From JBHENC01 sp051000345 (lineage in GTDB: Bacteria > Acidobacteriota > Blastocatellia > Pyrinomonadales > Pyrinomonadaceae): DNA of 64,000 nucleotides. The translations under genes and the position numbers were made by a program. The notes beneath the pieces are model-generated. The model did not search any database, was not told where the DNA came from, and saw only the letters and a list, made by a program, of their open reading frames with translations. Shown here one piece after another: positions 7,800-15,273 of the stretch (its first letter is position 1; every line of letters starts with the position of its first letter). The stretch spans positions 1-64,000 of the forward strand of contig JBPCOJ010000004.1 of the NCBI GenBank assembly GCA_051000345.1, in the 5' to 3' direction.

Positions 7800-8879
7800 T
7801 CAGGCGCGTTTGATGTTGCGCGCGGACTGCGCTTTCGGCGTCGCTTCGGTTGCATCCTGTTCGCTTTTGGCGTCTGCTTTGCCAGCTTCGTTCTTTGTTT
7901 TTTCACCGCGCGCAGTGATGCGCCGGTCGAGGTCTGCGATTTGTTCGGGCGTCAAGCGGTAGATGTTCGGCTGGCTGTGATAAACCTTTGCGCCTGTGAC
8001 GATGTCCGCGACTTTGAAGCCCAAGCCTTCAGCCTTTGCAATCAATTCCTGAACGGTCATCGGCGGCGGAACCAAACTAAGCGGCGAAGGTTTTTCTTCG
8101 AGCGTTTCGGGAACAATCTGCGGGCGCGGCGCGTTCATCGGCAAATCCGCTCCCGTCTCGCGCGCCATGTGGTCTAGGAAATCTTTGAACGTCACATCGC
8201 CCGTCATCTCGTAGCCGACCTCAAACGCGGGGCTGTTGCTCTTGACGATTTGAAACACGCGCGTAATTTCGCCGACGCGTTCCTGCAACGAAACTTCCAC
8301 CATCACATCTACGAAATATTCGAGGCCGCTCGCCGTCATCGGCAGCACGCGCCCGATCTCATTGTCCTCTTTGGCTTCCTTGCCCTTCGCCGGAATCTGG
8401 TCAACGATCACGACGGACTTGCCGCTCTCTATGCACAACTTGCGCAGCACGCCCTGCAGCACCATTTGATCCGCCGCGAGTTCTTCGGCATTGGGCTGCG
8501 CAAGATGATCGCCCGTGCGTTCGCGCACCGCCGCGACCATTTCAGAATGCTTCGCGCTGAAATAAGATGCCCACGAATCCAATGCAAAGCAGCCGTAGTT
8601 CTGCTCGCGTCCTTCGCCCGACAAAGCCCACTCGATAAATTCCGGCAATTCGTCGGGCTGCTCTATTTCGAGGCCGTCGAAGTCCGTGCCGACGCCCCTC
8701 AAAAGACGCGACTTGCGCTCGACATCGAAGATGCAGAGGCGACCCAATCCGGCTTCGCTCATGCTGCGTATGAAATGACTTTTGCCGACGCCCGCGCCGC
8801 CGCGCACGGCCATCACAAGCCGCTGCTGTCTGGGGCGACGACTAAGCGGATTAACTTTCGGTTTCGTTGTTGTGCTCAT
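7800..8879 (-). CDS. RecA-like P-loop NTPase (phage-type nucleotide-binding, AAA_24/Sak4-like)
   Basis: The 359-residue protein has Walker A GGAGVGKS near residue 30 and DVERKSRLLRG after strand 2. It also has CFALDSWASYFSAKH at the Walker B position and VVIVDQIPAKGKEAKEDNEIG downstream. This is the layout of the phage-type RecA-like NTPases (AAA_24), some of which act as Sak4 single-strand annealing helpers. From about residue 250 the tail carries a linker, a short helical module (MTVQELIAKAEGLGFKV) and a charged end. It has no phage neighbours in the window, so it is either a domesticated phage gene or a lone remnant. GAGGTG precedes the ATG. Confidence 0.65.
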   Translation of the reverse strand: MSTTTKPKVNPLSRRPRQQRLVMAVRGGAGVGKSHFIRSMSEAGLGRLCIFDVERKSRLLRGVGTDFDGLEIEQPDELPEFIEWALSGEGREQNYGCFALDSWASYFSAKHSEMVAAVRERTGDHLAQPNAEELAADQMVLQGVLRKLCIESGKSVVIVDQIPAKGKEAKEDNEIGRVLPMTASGLEYFVDVMVEVSLQERVGEITRVFQIVKSNSPAFEVGYEMTGDVTFKDFLDHMARETGADLPMNAPRPQIVPETLEEKPSPLSLVPPPMTVQELIAKAEGLGFKVADIVTGAKVYHSQPNIYRLTPEQIADLDRRITARGEKTKNEAGKADAKSEQDATEATPKAQSARNIKRA

Positions 8880-9048
8880 TATGCTTCACACCTCATTCAT
8901 CAAATTTCCGGCGTTGCCGTGATCGTAAGCAAAAGGAATCTGTTTCTTCGTAAATCAGCGATGTCTCAAAAACAGCGAGAGTCTAACACGTTCGGAGCAA
9001 AAGTAAAACAAAATTTCACGGATGAAACACGAGGTTTGCTAATTCCTC

Positions 9049-9157
9049 TTCCAACGCTGGAGCTGAGATGCGCCGCGCGAAAAGCTTCCAACCTGAACTT
9101 TAGAATGCTTCATAAGAGCCACTCTATCGCGGCGTCATCTCCAGCGACTTGTTGGGC
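9049..9157 (-). other. attC recombination site of cassette 2
   Basis: On the minus strand R'' is GCCCAAC (9157-9151) and R' is GTTGGAA (9055-9049). Between them CTGGAGATGACGCCGCG pairs with CGCGGCGCATCTCAGCTCCAG, an almost perfect stem with a few unpaired bases on one side. Length is 109 bp. The last 16 or so codons of the cassette gene run into the site. Confidence 0.85.
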
Positions 9158-9621
9158 GCGGCGTAAGATGCTGATTTCCGGCTCTCCGACACAGACAACA
9201 TCAACAATATGGTTCAAGCAATTGATTCCATAATGATTCAACTTTCCGGGATAGTCGTCAGAGGCGAACGTCGCCACTCGCACATAATCTAGAAAACGCG
9301 ATTTTGAGTACACACAAAACAGACGCCCCGTAAACTCTTCCGACTCATTCTGCCCTACATCATATGACTCGTTCATTACGGCATACGCCACATAGCTGCC
9401 AAATAAGACTTCGTAGGCATAGCAAGATTCATCGGAGACAATAGACTTAGCGCCAGATAAAGTAACGTCCCCAATTTTCATATCTTCGGGCTCGCCACTA
9501 GCCCGCGCTTCTTCGATCACGAGCCGAAGCACATTGTCCTCCGGCTCACCAATCTCAGTGAGATAAAGGTATGTGTGACGATCAATTTGCTCGATTAGAT
9601 TCATAAAGAGTAAGCGCCCAA
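9055..9621 (-). mobile_element. Integron-type gene cassette 2 (unknown protein plus attC)
   Basis: On the minus strand the cassette starts at G|TTGGGC (G at 9622) and ends with the G of R' at 9055, 567 bp in all. Its own 5' end, GTTGGGC in circular form, is the exact reverse complement of the R'' core GCCCAAC. It sits 41 bp past the stop of the CHAD gene, in the same orientation. The uninterrupted host sequence would read TATAATTTTAG joined to TTGGAAGAGG. It contains one gene whose start codon is 17 bp from the cassette edge. Confidence 0.85.
9110..9604 (-). CDS. Cassette-borne protein of unknown function, 164 aa
   Basis: The frame is open further upstream, but the cassette boundary is at 9621, so the ATG at 9604 (MNLIEQIDRHTYLYLTEIGE) is the only start that belongs to the cassette. 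The 17-base leader has no clear ribosome binding site, as is common in gene cassettes. The protein is acidic, mixed alpha/beta, with no signal peptide or membrane helix. I recognise no catalytic motif. Its C-terminus (RRAQQVAGDDAAIEWLL) is encoded within the attC site. Lower GC than its neighbours fits horizontal origin. Function unknown. Confidence 0.75.
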   Translation of the reverse strand: MNLIEQIDRHTYLYLTEIGEPEDNVLRLVIEEARASGEPEDMKIGDVTLSGAKSIVSDESCYAYEVLFGSYVAYAVMNESYDVGQNESEEFTGRLFCVYSKSRFLDYVRVATFASDDYPGKLNHYGINCLNHIVDVVCVGEPEISILRRAQQVAGDDAAIEWLL

Positions 9622-9626
9622 CTAAA

Positions 9627-9654
9627 ATTATACAGCTCGCCGGATGCAATTATA
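9627..9654 (-). promoter_or_regulatory. Two TATAAT boxes at the cassette 2 insertion point
   Basis: On the minus strand TATAAT occurs at 9654-9649 and at 9632-9627. The second ends 5 bp before the cassette boundary, so transcription would start at or just inside the cassette. No good -35 box precedes the second; TTGCTG lies 19 bp upstream of the first. Cassette 2 may have landed directly behind a host promoter. Confidence 0.4.
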
Positions 9655-9662
9655 CATTTCGC

Positions 9663-10727
9663 TCAAGCGTCTTCAGCAACATCCGCCGGAGTTAGATTGA
9701 TCGGTTGAAGAATGAACGTCTGCTCGATTTTGGCGAGTTCGTTTGCGAGGCGCGCATGGAAGTTTGTCGTTTCCCATTCATGCCACAGCGCGAGCGCATC
9801 GCGGTAATGCTTCGTGCGCTCTTTTGTAAAATGACGCAGTAGCCAGACGTTGGCGGCGGCTTGTTTTGCGGAAGGATGAAACATTGCGGGCGTGGCAGTG
9901 TTTGCGATTTCCTGTGCAGGGTTACGCTCGCTTTGCAGTGCTTCGAGGCGCGCGCCTAACTCCTCAATCCACACGTCGCAATCGTGCAGTTCGCCGAGTG
10001 ATGTTTGCATGTCCGACACTGCCTGCGCGAAGGTGGTGAGCGATTTGCCGTAGCACTCCGCGCACAATTCAATCGCGTAGCGCAATCTTTTGGCGGCGAT
10101 GCGCATACGATGTAAAGGCTCAATCGAGCATGGACGATAAAGGCTTCGGCTGTCTTCCTGCAATTCTGCGAAACGCGCAAGCACGATGTCGCGCACGGCT
10201 TCGCCAAAACTTTTGTTTCGATTTGCCTTGGCGCTTTTGCGTGGGTGTTTGCCGCGCGCAAATTCACACGCGCGCTCAAGTTGCGTGATGAACTTTTGCT
10301 GCGTTGCGGTGAGTGAATCTGCGGCAATCACGCGCTGTAATTGTTCGCGCGCCAAGGTGCGTTGTGTGCGGCGCGCGTCGATGATTTCCGCGATGCCTGC
10401 GACGATTTCTTCGCTTTCCTGTGCGTCTAATTTTTCGAGCGCGACGATGTGTACGTCCGCATCGCGCACCGCGCCGAGCGCATCCGCCAACGCCTTTAAT
10501 TTTTTAGATGAAATGTTTTTCGCAAGGAAAGGCTGAAAGTCGCGCAGCAAACCGCGCAGGCGACGCGTGGCGACGCGCATGTCATGGACGCCTTCGATGT
10601 CCGAAAAATCGAGCGCGGCGGAACGCGTCGCCGTTATTTCTTCGAGACGAACAAGCAGCGTTCGCTTTATTTCCTGCAAAGCAGGCGCGGCGCAATCCAG
10701 CCCTTCGATTTCTTTTGCTTTCGCCAT
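9663..10727 (-). CDS. CHAD domain protein
   Basis: CHAD domains are all-helical, rich in conserved basic residues, and bind polyphosphate. The signature HDMRVATRRLRGLLRDFQPFL is near the N-terminus, with ALGAVRDADVHIVALE after it. A second half carries LHRMRIAAKRLRYAIELCAE and LGELHDCDVWIEEL, so both repeats of the fold are present. The ATG at 10727 lies 7 bp after the ppx/gppA stop and is preferred over an upstream TTG that overlaps that gene. CHAD proteins are often encoded beside polyphosphate enzymes, as here. The protein probably tethers to polyphosphate granules or modulates the exopolyphosphatase. Confidence 0.9.
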   Translation of the reverse strand: MAKAKEIEGLDCAAPALQEIKRTLLVRLEEITATRSAALDFSDIEGVHDMRVATRRLRGLLRDFQPFLAKNISSKKLKALADALGAVRDADVHIVALEKLDAQESEEIVAGIAEIIDARRTQRTLAREQLQRVIAADSLTATQQKFITQLERACEFARGKHPRKSAKANRNKSFGEAVRDIVLARFAELQEDSRSLYRPCSIEPLHRMRIAAKRLRYAIELCAECYGKSLTTFAQAVSDMQTSLGELHDCDVWIEELGARLEALQSERNPAQEIANTATPAMFHPSAKQAAANVWLLRHFTKERTKHYRDALALWHEWETTNFHARLANELAKIEQTFILQPINLTPADVAEDA

Positions 10728-10734
10728 TGGTTTC

Positions 10735-12306
10735 TCAAGCGCTTTTTGCAAGAGCGCTTTGCGTAGTCGTTACTTTGCAATCGAAGACTTGCTCGAAGAG
10801 ATCGCTTTTGCGTTCGGCAGCCCATATTTCCTTTTCGCAAGACTCTGCGCTCAAGAGTTCGATGTGCAAGGTTTGTTGGCCGAAGACGGGAATGATCGAT
10901 TGCACGCGCGCTTCGTGGCTGCGGTCGAGCGCGTCTGCAACGCGCAGTATCGCGCTCAACTGCCGGACTGTTTCGCGGTCTGGTTCGTTGAGCGCCATGT
11001 AGTCCGTGTGTCGCTCGCGCGGCAATGCGCCGCGATGATAACGCGCGATGTTGGCGATAACGTTGCGCTCTGCTTCTGAAAAGCCCGTCAACTCCGAATG
11101 CTTGATAAGGTACAGACTGTGTTTGTGATGCGATTCGTGTGCGATGGTATAGCCGATGTCGTGCAAGAGCGCGGCGGCGGAAAGCAGCGTGCGCTGGTGG
11201 CGCGTGAAATTGTAAGCCGAAGCCATTGTGTCGAAAATCTTTTCGGCGAAGTTTGCGACGAGGTGCGCGTGCCTTTCTTCGTAACCGAAGCGACGCCCGA
11301 CAGCATGTACGCCGCGCAAGCGCACATCGTCTACATCCGGCACGGGTGGGCGAGACTCCGCGTCCATCTCCGTGAGGCGATCAAGGATTACTCCTTCGCG
11401 CAAAGCCCAATCGCAAGTGCGCAAGCAATTAATGCCGAAAGCGCGCATCGCTTCTTCGAGTATCTGCCCGCCCGCGACGATGATTTCCGCGCGTTGCCCG
11501 CTGATGCCGGGAACAGCGCGCCGCTCCGCGACATTCATCGCAGCCATGCGGAGATTGAAGCGTTCGAGTTGGCTGACGACGATTTCCGCGCCGGTCGGTT
11601 GCGCGCCCTGAAGTTTGCCTTCCGCATCGCGCAGGTAGCGCAGGCGCAAGGCTTCGCCGACGGCGATGATCGAACCGGATGTTCCCGTCGCTTGCTGCCA
11701 GACTTGCCCGCGCAGTTCGCGCACGGGGCGTTCGAGCGCGCCGCGAATTTCGTCTTTGAGCAAACGCAATTCCTTCGGCTTCGCGGGATCGGAATTGATG
11801 AACTTTTCTGTCAGCCCGACGGCTCCGAGTTTGACGGAGAAGAGAGCGAGCGGCGCGCCGTCGCGGACAAGTGAGATTTCCGTCGAGCCGCCGCCGATGT
11901 CTATGTTAATGAGCGTGGCATCGCGCGTCGTCGCGCAACCCTTCGACGCCGCAAGGCCGATCAAGCGCGCTTCTTCGATGCCGGAAAGAACTTCGACGCG
12001 GACGCCCGTGCGATCTTCGATCTCTGAAATAAACTCCGCAGCATTGTAGGCTTCACGAACGGAAGCGGTGGCGATGGCGACAAGACGCGTTGCTCCGCGT
12101 GCTTCGGCAATCGAGCGAAAGCGTTTGATGCAGTCGGCGGCGCGCGTAATCGCATCGGGCGCAAGCCGTCTTTCGCGCAGTGTGTCGTGTCCCAGACGCA
12201 CTGCTTCCTTTTCGCGCACGAGCACAGCGAGAGAATCACTCGCCGCCGCTTCGACGACGACGAGCTTGATCGAGTTCGAGCCGATGTCTATCGCCGCAAT
12301 TTTCAA
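10735..12306 (-). CDS. ppx: Ppx/GppA exopolyphosphatase / guanosine pentaphosphatase with HD domain
   Basis: The product (523 aa) starts with the actin-like ATPase motif AAIDIGSNSIKLVVVE and has the second phosphate loop LINIDIGGGSTEISLV. Residues from about 320 form the HD-type C-terminal domain, with AALLHDIGYTIAHESHHKHS and RYHRG. Such enzymes remove terminal phosphate from polyphosphate or from pppGpp; which substrate applies here cannot be read from the sequence. The TTG start at 12306 overlaps the stop of the preceding kinase gene by four bases (TTGA), implying translational coupling. It is the third gene of a four-gene operon ending with CHAD. Confidence 0.93.
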   Translation of the reverse strand: MKIAAIDIGSNSIKLVVVEAAASDSLAVLVREKEAVRLGHDTLRERRLAPDAITRAADCIKRFRSIAEARGATRLVAIATASVREAYNAAEFISEIEDRTGVRVEVLSGIEEARLIGLAASKGCATTRDATLINIDIGGGSTEISLVRDGAPLALFSVKLGAVGLTEKFINSDPAKPKELRLLKDEIRGALERPVRELRGQVWQQATGTSGSIIAVGEALRLRYLRDAEGKLQGAQPTGAEIVVSQLERFNLRMAAMNVAERRAVPGISGQRAEIIVAGGQILEEAMRAFGINCLRTCDWALREGVILDRLTEMDAESRPPVPDVDDVRLRGVHAVGRRFGYEERHAHLVANFAEKIFDTMASAYNFTRHQRTLLSAAALLHDIGYTIAHESHHKHSLYLIKHSELTGFSEAERNVIANIARYHRGALPRERHTDYMALNEPDRETVRQLSAILRVADALDRSHEARVQSIIPVFGQQTLHIELLSAESCEKEIWAAERKSDLFEQVFDCKVTTTQSALAKSA

Positions 12307-13124
12307 AGCTGTCCTTGTCCTTCGGGTTGTTCGGCTTGACGCGCGATTGTTTTGGCCTTGCGCGACGACGGAGTTTCTTCGCTTGCCTCGCTCGATTCTT
12401 CGACGGATAAATCATCCGCGTCCGTGAATTTAGTGTCGCCGATAATGCGCTTGACGCCGCGCCGCAAATCGGCAGCGACGCGCTTGACGCCGCGCGAGGC
12501 ATCCAGCGTGCGAAAGCCGTATTCATTGCTCATGTGGTCAAACTCCGTGAGCATACGCCGCTGGTATTCGACAAAGCTATCGTAGAAATCTTCGCCCAAG
12601 TTCATGTCCATGCCCGATTCCCAGTAATCGAAGCCGCGCCCGGAAGCAAGCACGCGCGGCACCAACGCTTCAGCCGAGCCGATTCGCAGATAAAAGACCG
12701 CGTCGGGAACGAGCGCGATGCCGTAGATGGCGCGCATCCAAGCGGGGTCTGCGCCGCGCACGACGCCGCGCGCAATCGCCGAGTAAATATAACGGTCTGT
12801 TAAAACGATGAAGCCCGAACGAAGCGCGGGCAGCATTTGGCTTTGCAAGCGGTCTGCGAAATCCGTCGCGTAGAAAAGCTGCATCGTGAGGCGTCCGAGC
12901 GTATGTCCGGCCTTCGCGTCTTTGATGCCGCGCCCTGCGAGCACGGAGCGCGTCATGCCCGTATCGAGGACGGCGTGGCCGCGCGATTCGAGCCACGCGC
13001 GCAAAAGTGCTGTCTGCGTGGAACGCCCGACGCCGTCCGTGCCTTCGATGACAATCAGTTTGCCGCTGTAAGGTTCGACTTCGGTGCCGGGCAGCGGCGA
13101 GCCGTAGAATTTCGTTTCCGACAT
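12303..13124 (-). CDS. Thymidylate-kinase-like protein, divergent second paralog
   Basis: The P-loop reads GTDGVGRST, with Arg where ordinary thymidylate kinases have Lys (GSGKST). The DRY-type motif is present (VLTDRYIYSAIARG), as is the FYLRI strand and ASGRGFDYWESGMDM. The protein is 273 residues, about 60 longer than a normal Tmk, because of an acidic/basic tail after residue 235. ATG at 13124 shares one base with the stop of the preceding paralog (TGATG), a coupled junction. The P-loop Lys-to-Arg change suggests altered or lost nucleotide binding, or a change of phosphate donor; this is inference. It shares an operon with polyphosphate proteins. Confidence 0.8.
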   Translation of the reverse strand: MSETKFYGSPLPGTEVEPYSGKLIVIEGTDGVGRSTQTALLRAWLESRGHAVLDTGMTRSVLAGRGIKDAKAGHTLGRLTMQLFYATDFADRLQSQMLPALRSGFIVLTDRYIYSAIARGVVRGADPAWMRAIYGIALVPDAVFYLRIGSAEALVPRVLASGRGFDYWESGMDMNLGEDFYDSFVEYQRRMLTEFDHMSNEYGFRTLDASRGVKRVAADLRRGVKRIIGDTKFTDADDLSVEESSEASEETPSSRKAKTIARQAEQPEGQGQL

Positions 13125-13810
13125 CACGCGCCCGCTCCTTCCGCTTTCGCATCTTCCTTCAAGAACCGTTTGACGATGGCGCGCATTTCGCGTTGCTGTT
13201 TCTCAATGGAGCGCGTCGCGTCGATGGTCGTCAAACCGTATTCGTCAACCATCTGGTCGTACTCTTCGAGAATCTTTCCTTGAAAAATTTTGAAGCTTTC
13301 TTCCGCGTCGTCAGCCCATTCCATATCTAACCCGGCTTCGTAGAATTTCAACTGCGGCCTGCCGGAGAGAATGCGCTTGACGGCGACTTTGAGCGGCGCG
13401 CGAAAGAAAAAGGCAACAGTCGGCTCGACAGCAAAGTTGTAAATCTCGCGCACCCACTGCCGATCACAGCCGCGCGCCACATCGCGCGCAAACGCCGTGT
13501 AGATATAGCGGTCAGCGAGCACAATCGCGCCCGCTTTCAAGGGCGGCACGATGTCGCGTTCGATGCGATCCGCGAAGTCCGTCGCGTGCAGCAAAGAAAA
13601 GGTTGCGGGCGTGAAAATCTTTTGCTTTTTGGCGCGCTTCGTCGTGTCTTTGACAAGGGGGGAAGAATTCCATTCCGAGAAAAAGACCGGATGTCCTTCG
13701 GCCTTCAGCCACTGGTGAAGCAAAGCGAGTTGGGTTGATTTGCCGCTTCCGTCCGTGCCTTCGACGACGAACAATTTGCCGGGAAAACGATGGTGTCCGT
13801 AAGTAATCAT
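13124..13810 (-). CDS. tmk: Thymidylate kinase family protein, first paralog
   Basis: Tmk phosphorylates dTMP to dTDP. This 228-residue copy has an intact P-loop GTDGSGKST, HATDFADRIERDIVPPLKAG, the DRY-type motif LADRYIYTAFARDVARG, and RAPLKVAVKRILSGRP at the lid. ATG at 13810 is preferred over TTG at 13819. It is the first gene of the operon tmk-tmk-ppx-CHAD, with overlapping or near-overlapping junctions throughout. Two tandem Tmk-like genes beside polyphosphate-related genes are unusual, so the pair may not be ordinary dTMP kinases; a canonical tmk elsewhere in the genome would support that. Confidence 0.85.
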   Translation of the reverse strand: MITYGHHRFPGKLFVVEGTDGSGKSTQLALLHQWLKAEGHPVFFSEWNSSPLVKDTTKRAKKQKIFTPATFSLLHATDFADRIERDIVPPLKAGAIVLADRYIYTAFARDVARGCDRQWVREIYNFAVEPTVAFFFRAPLKVAVKRILSGRPQLKFYEAGLDMEWADDAEESFKIFQGKILEEYDQMVDEYGLTTIDATRSIEKQQREMRAIVKRFLKEDAKAEGAGA

Positions 13811-13982
13811 TTGTTTCAACTATATCAGAATGATGTTACAGACGCGTAACGTGAACGCGCTCGATGAAGTTCGATGATTGATGCCGCGAACCTAGAGTGA
13901 GTGGTATGATGAGCGCCGCAAAAGTTAAACCACAGTGTTTACGAATGTAGTTGTAAAGCGAATTGATGAAGGAGATTGATTG

Positions 13983-14513
13983 ATGAAGGTACGGGATATT
14001 ATGACGGGCGAAGTGGCGGCGTGCCGCCCGGAAAGCGATCTGGCGTCGGCAGCGATGACGATGTGGAAACACGACTGCGGCGCGGTGCCTGTGGTCAACG
14101 GCGCAGGCATTATCGTCGGCATGATTACGGACAGAGACATTTGCATGGCCGCCGCGTTCAACGAGCGCGCCGCCGCAGAGATTACCGTCGGCGAAATCCT
14201 CTCGGGCAAAGTTTACGCGTGCCAGCCGGATGATGAAGTCGAAGACGCGCTCGAAATTATGGGCGAACAAAAACTGCGCCGCCTGCCGGTCACGGACGAT
14301 GCGGGCGCGCTTCGTGGCATTCTTTCGATCAACGACGTGATACTCAACTCGAAGCGCGGCGAAAGCAAAAAAGGCAAACACGTCGCGCACAAAGACGCGA
14401 TGCGAACGCTCAAGGCTCTCAGCCAGCACCGCGACTCAAATCAAACTGCGCCGCACGATTCGGATGTGCAAGAAGTGATTATCATTGCGACGGGCGATGA
14501 TCTGTTTTTATAA
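13983..14513 (+). CDS. Tandem CBS domain protein
   Basis: Two CBS motifs occupy residues about 1-60 (VRDIMTGEVAACRPESDLAS ... GMITDRDICMA) and 70-125 (VGEILSGKVYACQPDDEVED ... GILSINDVIL). Together they form one Bateman module, which usually senses adenine nucleotides. A hydrophilic C-terminal tail follows, ending QEVIIIATGDDLFL. ATG at 13983 has AAGGAG eight bases upstream. No catalytic domain is attached, so it is probably a stand-alone regulatory module. It is monocistronic; a palindromic repeat element follows it. Confidence 0.9.
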   Translation: MKVRDIMTGEVAACRPESDLASAAMTMWKHDCGAVPVVNGAGIIVGMITDRDICMAAAFNERAAAEITVGEILSGKVYACQPDDEVEDALEIMGEQKLRRLPVTDDAGALRGILSINDVILNSKRGESKKGKHVAHKDAMRTLKALSQHRDSNQTAPHDSDVQEVIIIATGDDLFL

Positions 14514-14544
14514 CGCCTATTTTTATAAAGCGAAACCTCGTGCT

Positions 14545-14676
14545 CTATAAACTGCCTCCAGCACAAGCACGGAGGATACGAATTTAGAAAGAGTGCGGCT
14601 TCAGCCAAACACTTCGGCTGAAGCCGCATGTCTTAGCTTCAACTTACCCACTAGGCTTGTGCTAGTGGCAATTTAT
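14545..14676. repeat. Dispersed palindromic repeat, copy 1
   Basis: It has three sub-hairpins in the order shared by the family. The left arm is CCTCCAGCACAAGCACGGAGG. The centre is GCGGCTTCAGCC...GGCTGAAGCCGC. The right arm is CCACTAGGCTTGTGCTAGTGG followed by CAATTTAT. It lies between the CBS gene and the SixA-like gene. Related copies are at 35255-35510, 38574-38783 and 62777-62926. This copy is the most diverged. Confidence 0.75.
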
Positions 14677-14747
14677 CAAAATCTGAGAACTAATCTGATA
14701 AGGCATTAGCTGTCTGCGTTCATAAACCGATTCACAGAAGGGTTGGA

Positions 14748-15242
14748 ATGAAAACGCTTTTTCTTTTGCGACATGCGAAGTCGAGTTGGGCGGATGCAGA
14801 CCAGCCGGATTTCGCGCGCCCGCTCAACGAACGAGGGCAAAAAGCCGCGCCGCTCGTGGGCAGATTCATGCGCAGGGAAAACCTGCTGCCCGATTTGGTT
14901 TTGAGTTCTCCCGCCACGCGCGCAAGGGAAACGATTACGCTTGTCGCCGCCGCCGGAAAATTCTCGTGCGAAGTCCGTTACGACGAAAGAATCTACGCGG
15001 CGAGCCTCGCGCGCCTGCTTGAAATTGTGATGCAGTTGGAAGAAGGCGCGGGCGCGGTGCTGCTCGTTGGCCACAATCCGGGCATGGAAGAATTAGTGCT
15101 TCACTTAACGGGCGAGCAACAGCACATGCCGACAGCCGCGCTCGCTCGCATCACGCAGAACATCGAAAAGTGGAGCAAGACGCGCGCAGGCATCGGGCAT
15201 CTCGAACGACTCATCAGGCCGAAGGAACTCACCGATTTATGA
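14748..15242 (+). CDS. sixA: SixA-like phosphohistidine phosphatase
   Basis: Histidine-phosphatase superfamily member of 164 residues. The catalytic RHG-type motif is LFLLRHAKSSW at the N-terminus, with RPLNERGQKAAPLVG, SSPATRARETI and the second catalytic His in LLVGHNPGMEELVLHL. SixA removes phosphate from histidine of HPt domains or PtsN-type carriers. The Lys in RHAK is characteristic of the SixA group. A two-cassette array has inserted 31 bp after the stop codon, so read-through of this gene could express the cassettes. Confidence 0.88.
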   Translation: MKTLFLLRHAKSSWADADQPDFARPLNERGQKAAPLVGRFMRRENLLPDLVLSSPATRARETITLVAAAGKFSCEVRYDERIYAASLARLLEIVMQLEEGAGAVLLVGHNPGMEELVLHLTGEQQHMPTAALARITQNIEKWSKTRAGIGHLERLIRPKELTDL

Positions 15243-15273
15243 GCAGTAAGAATAGTTGCCGTATGAAGTATTT

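Noticed and set aside
8250..9233. 327-residue plus-strand frame opposite the P-loop NTPase gene
   Set aside because: His/Arg-rich composition typical of an antisense shadow, and it crosses a cassette boundary.
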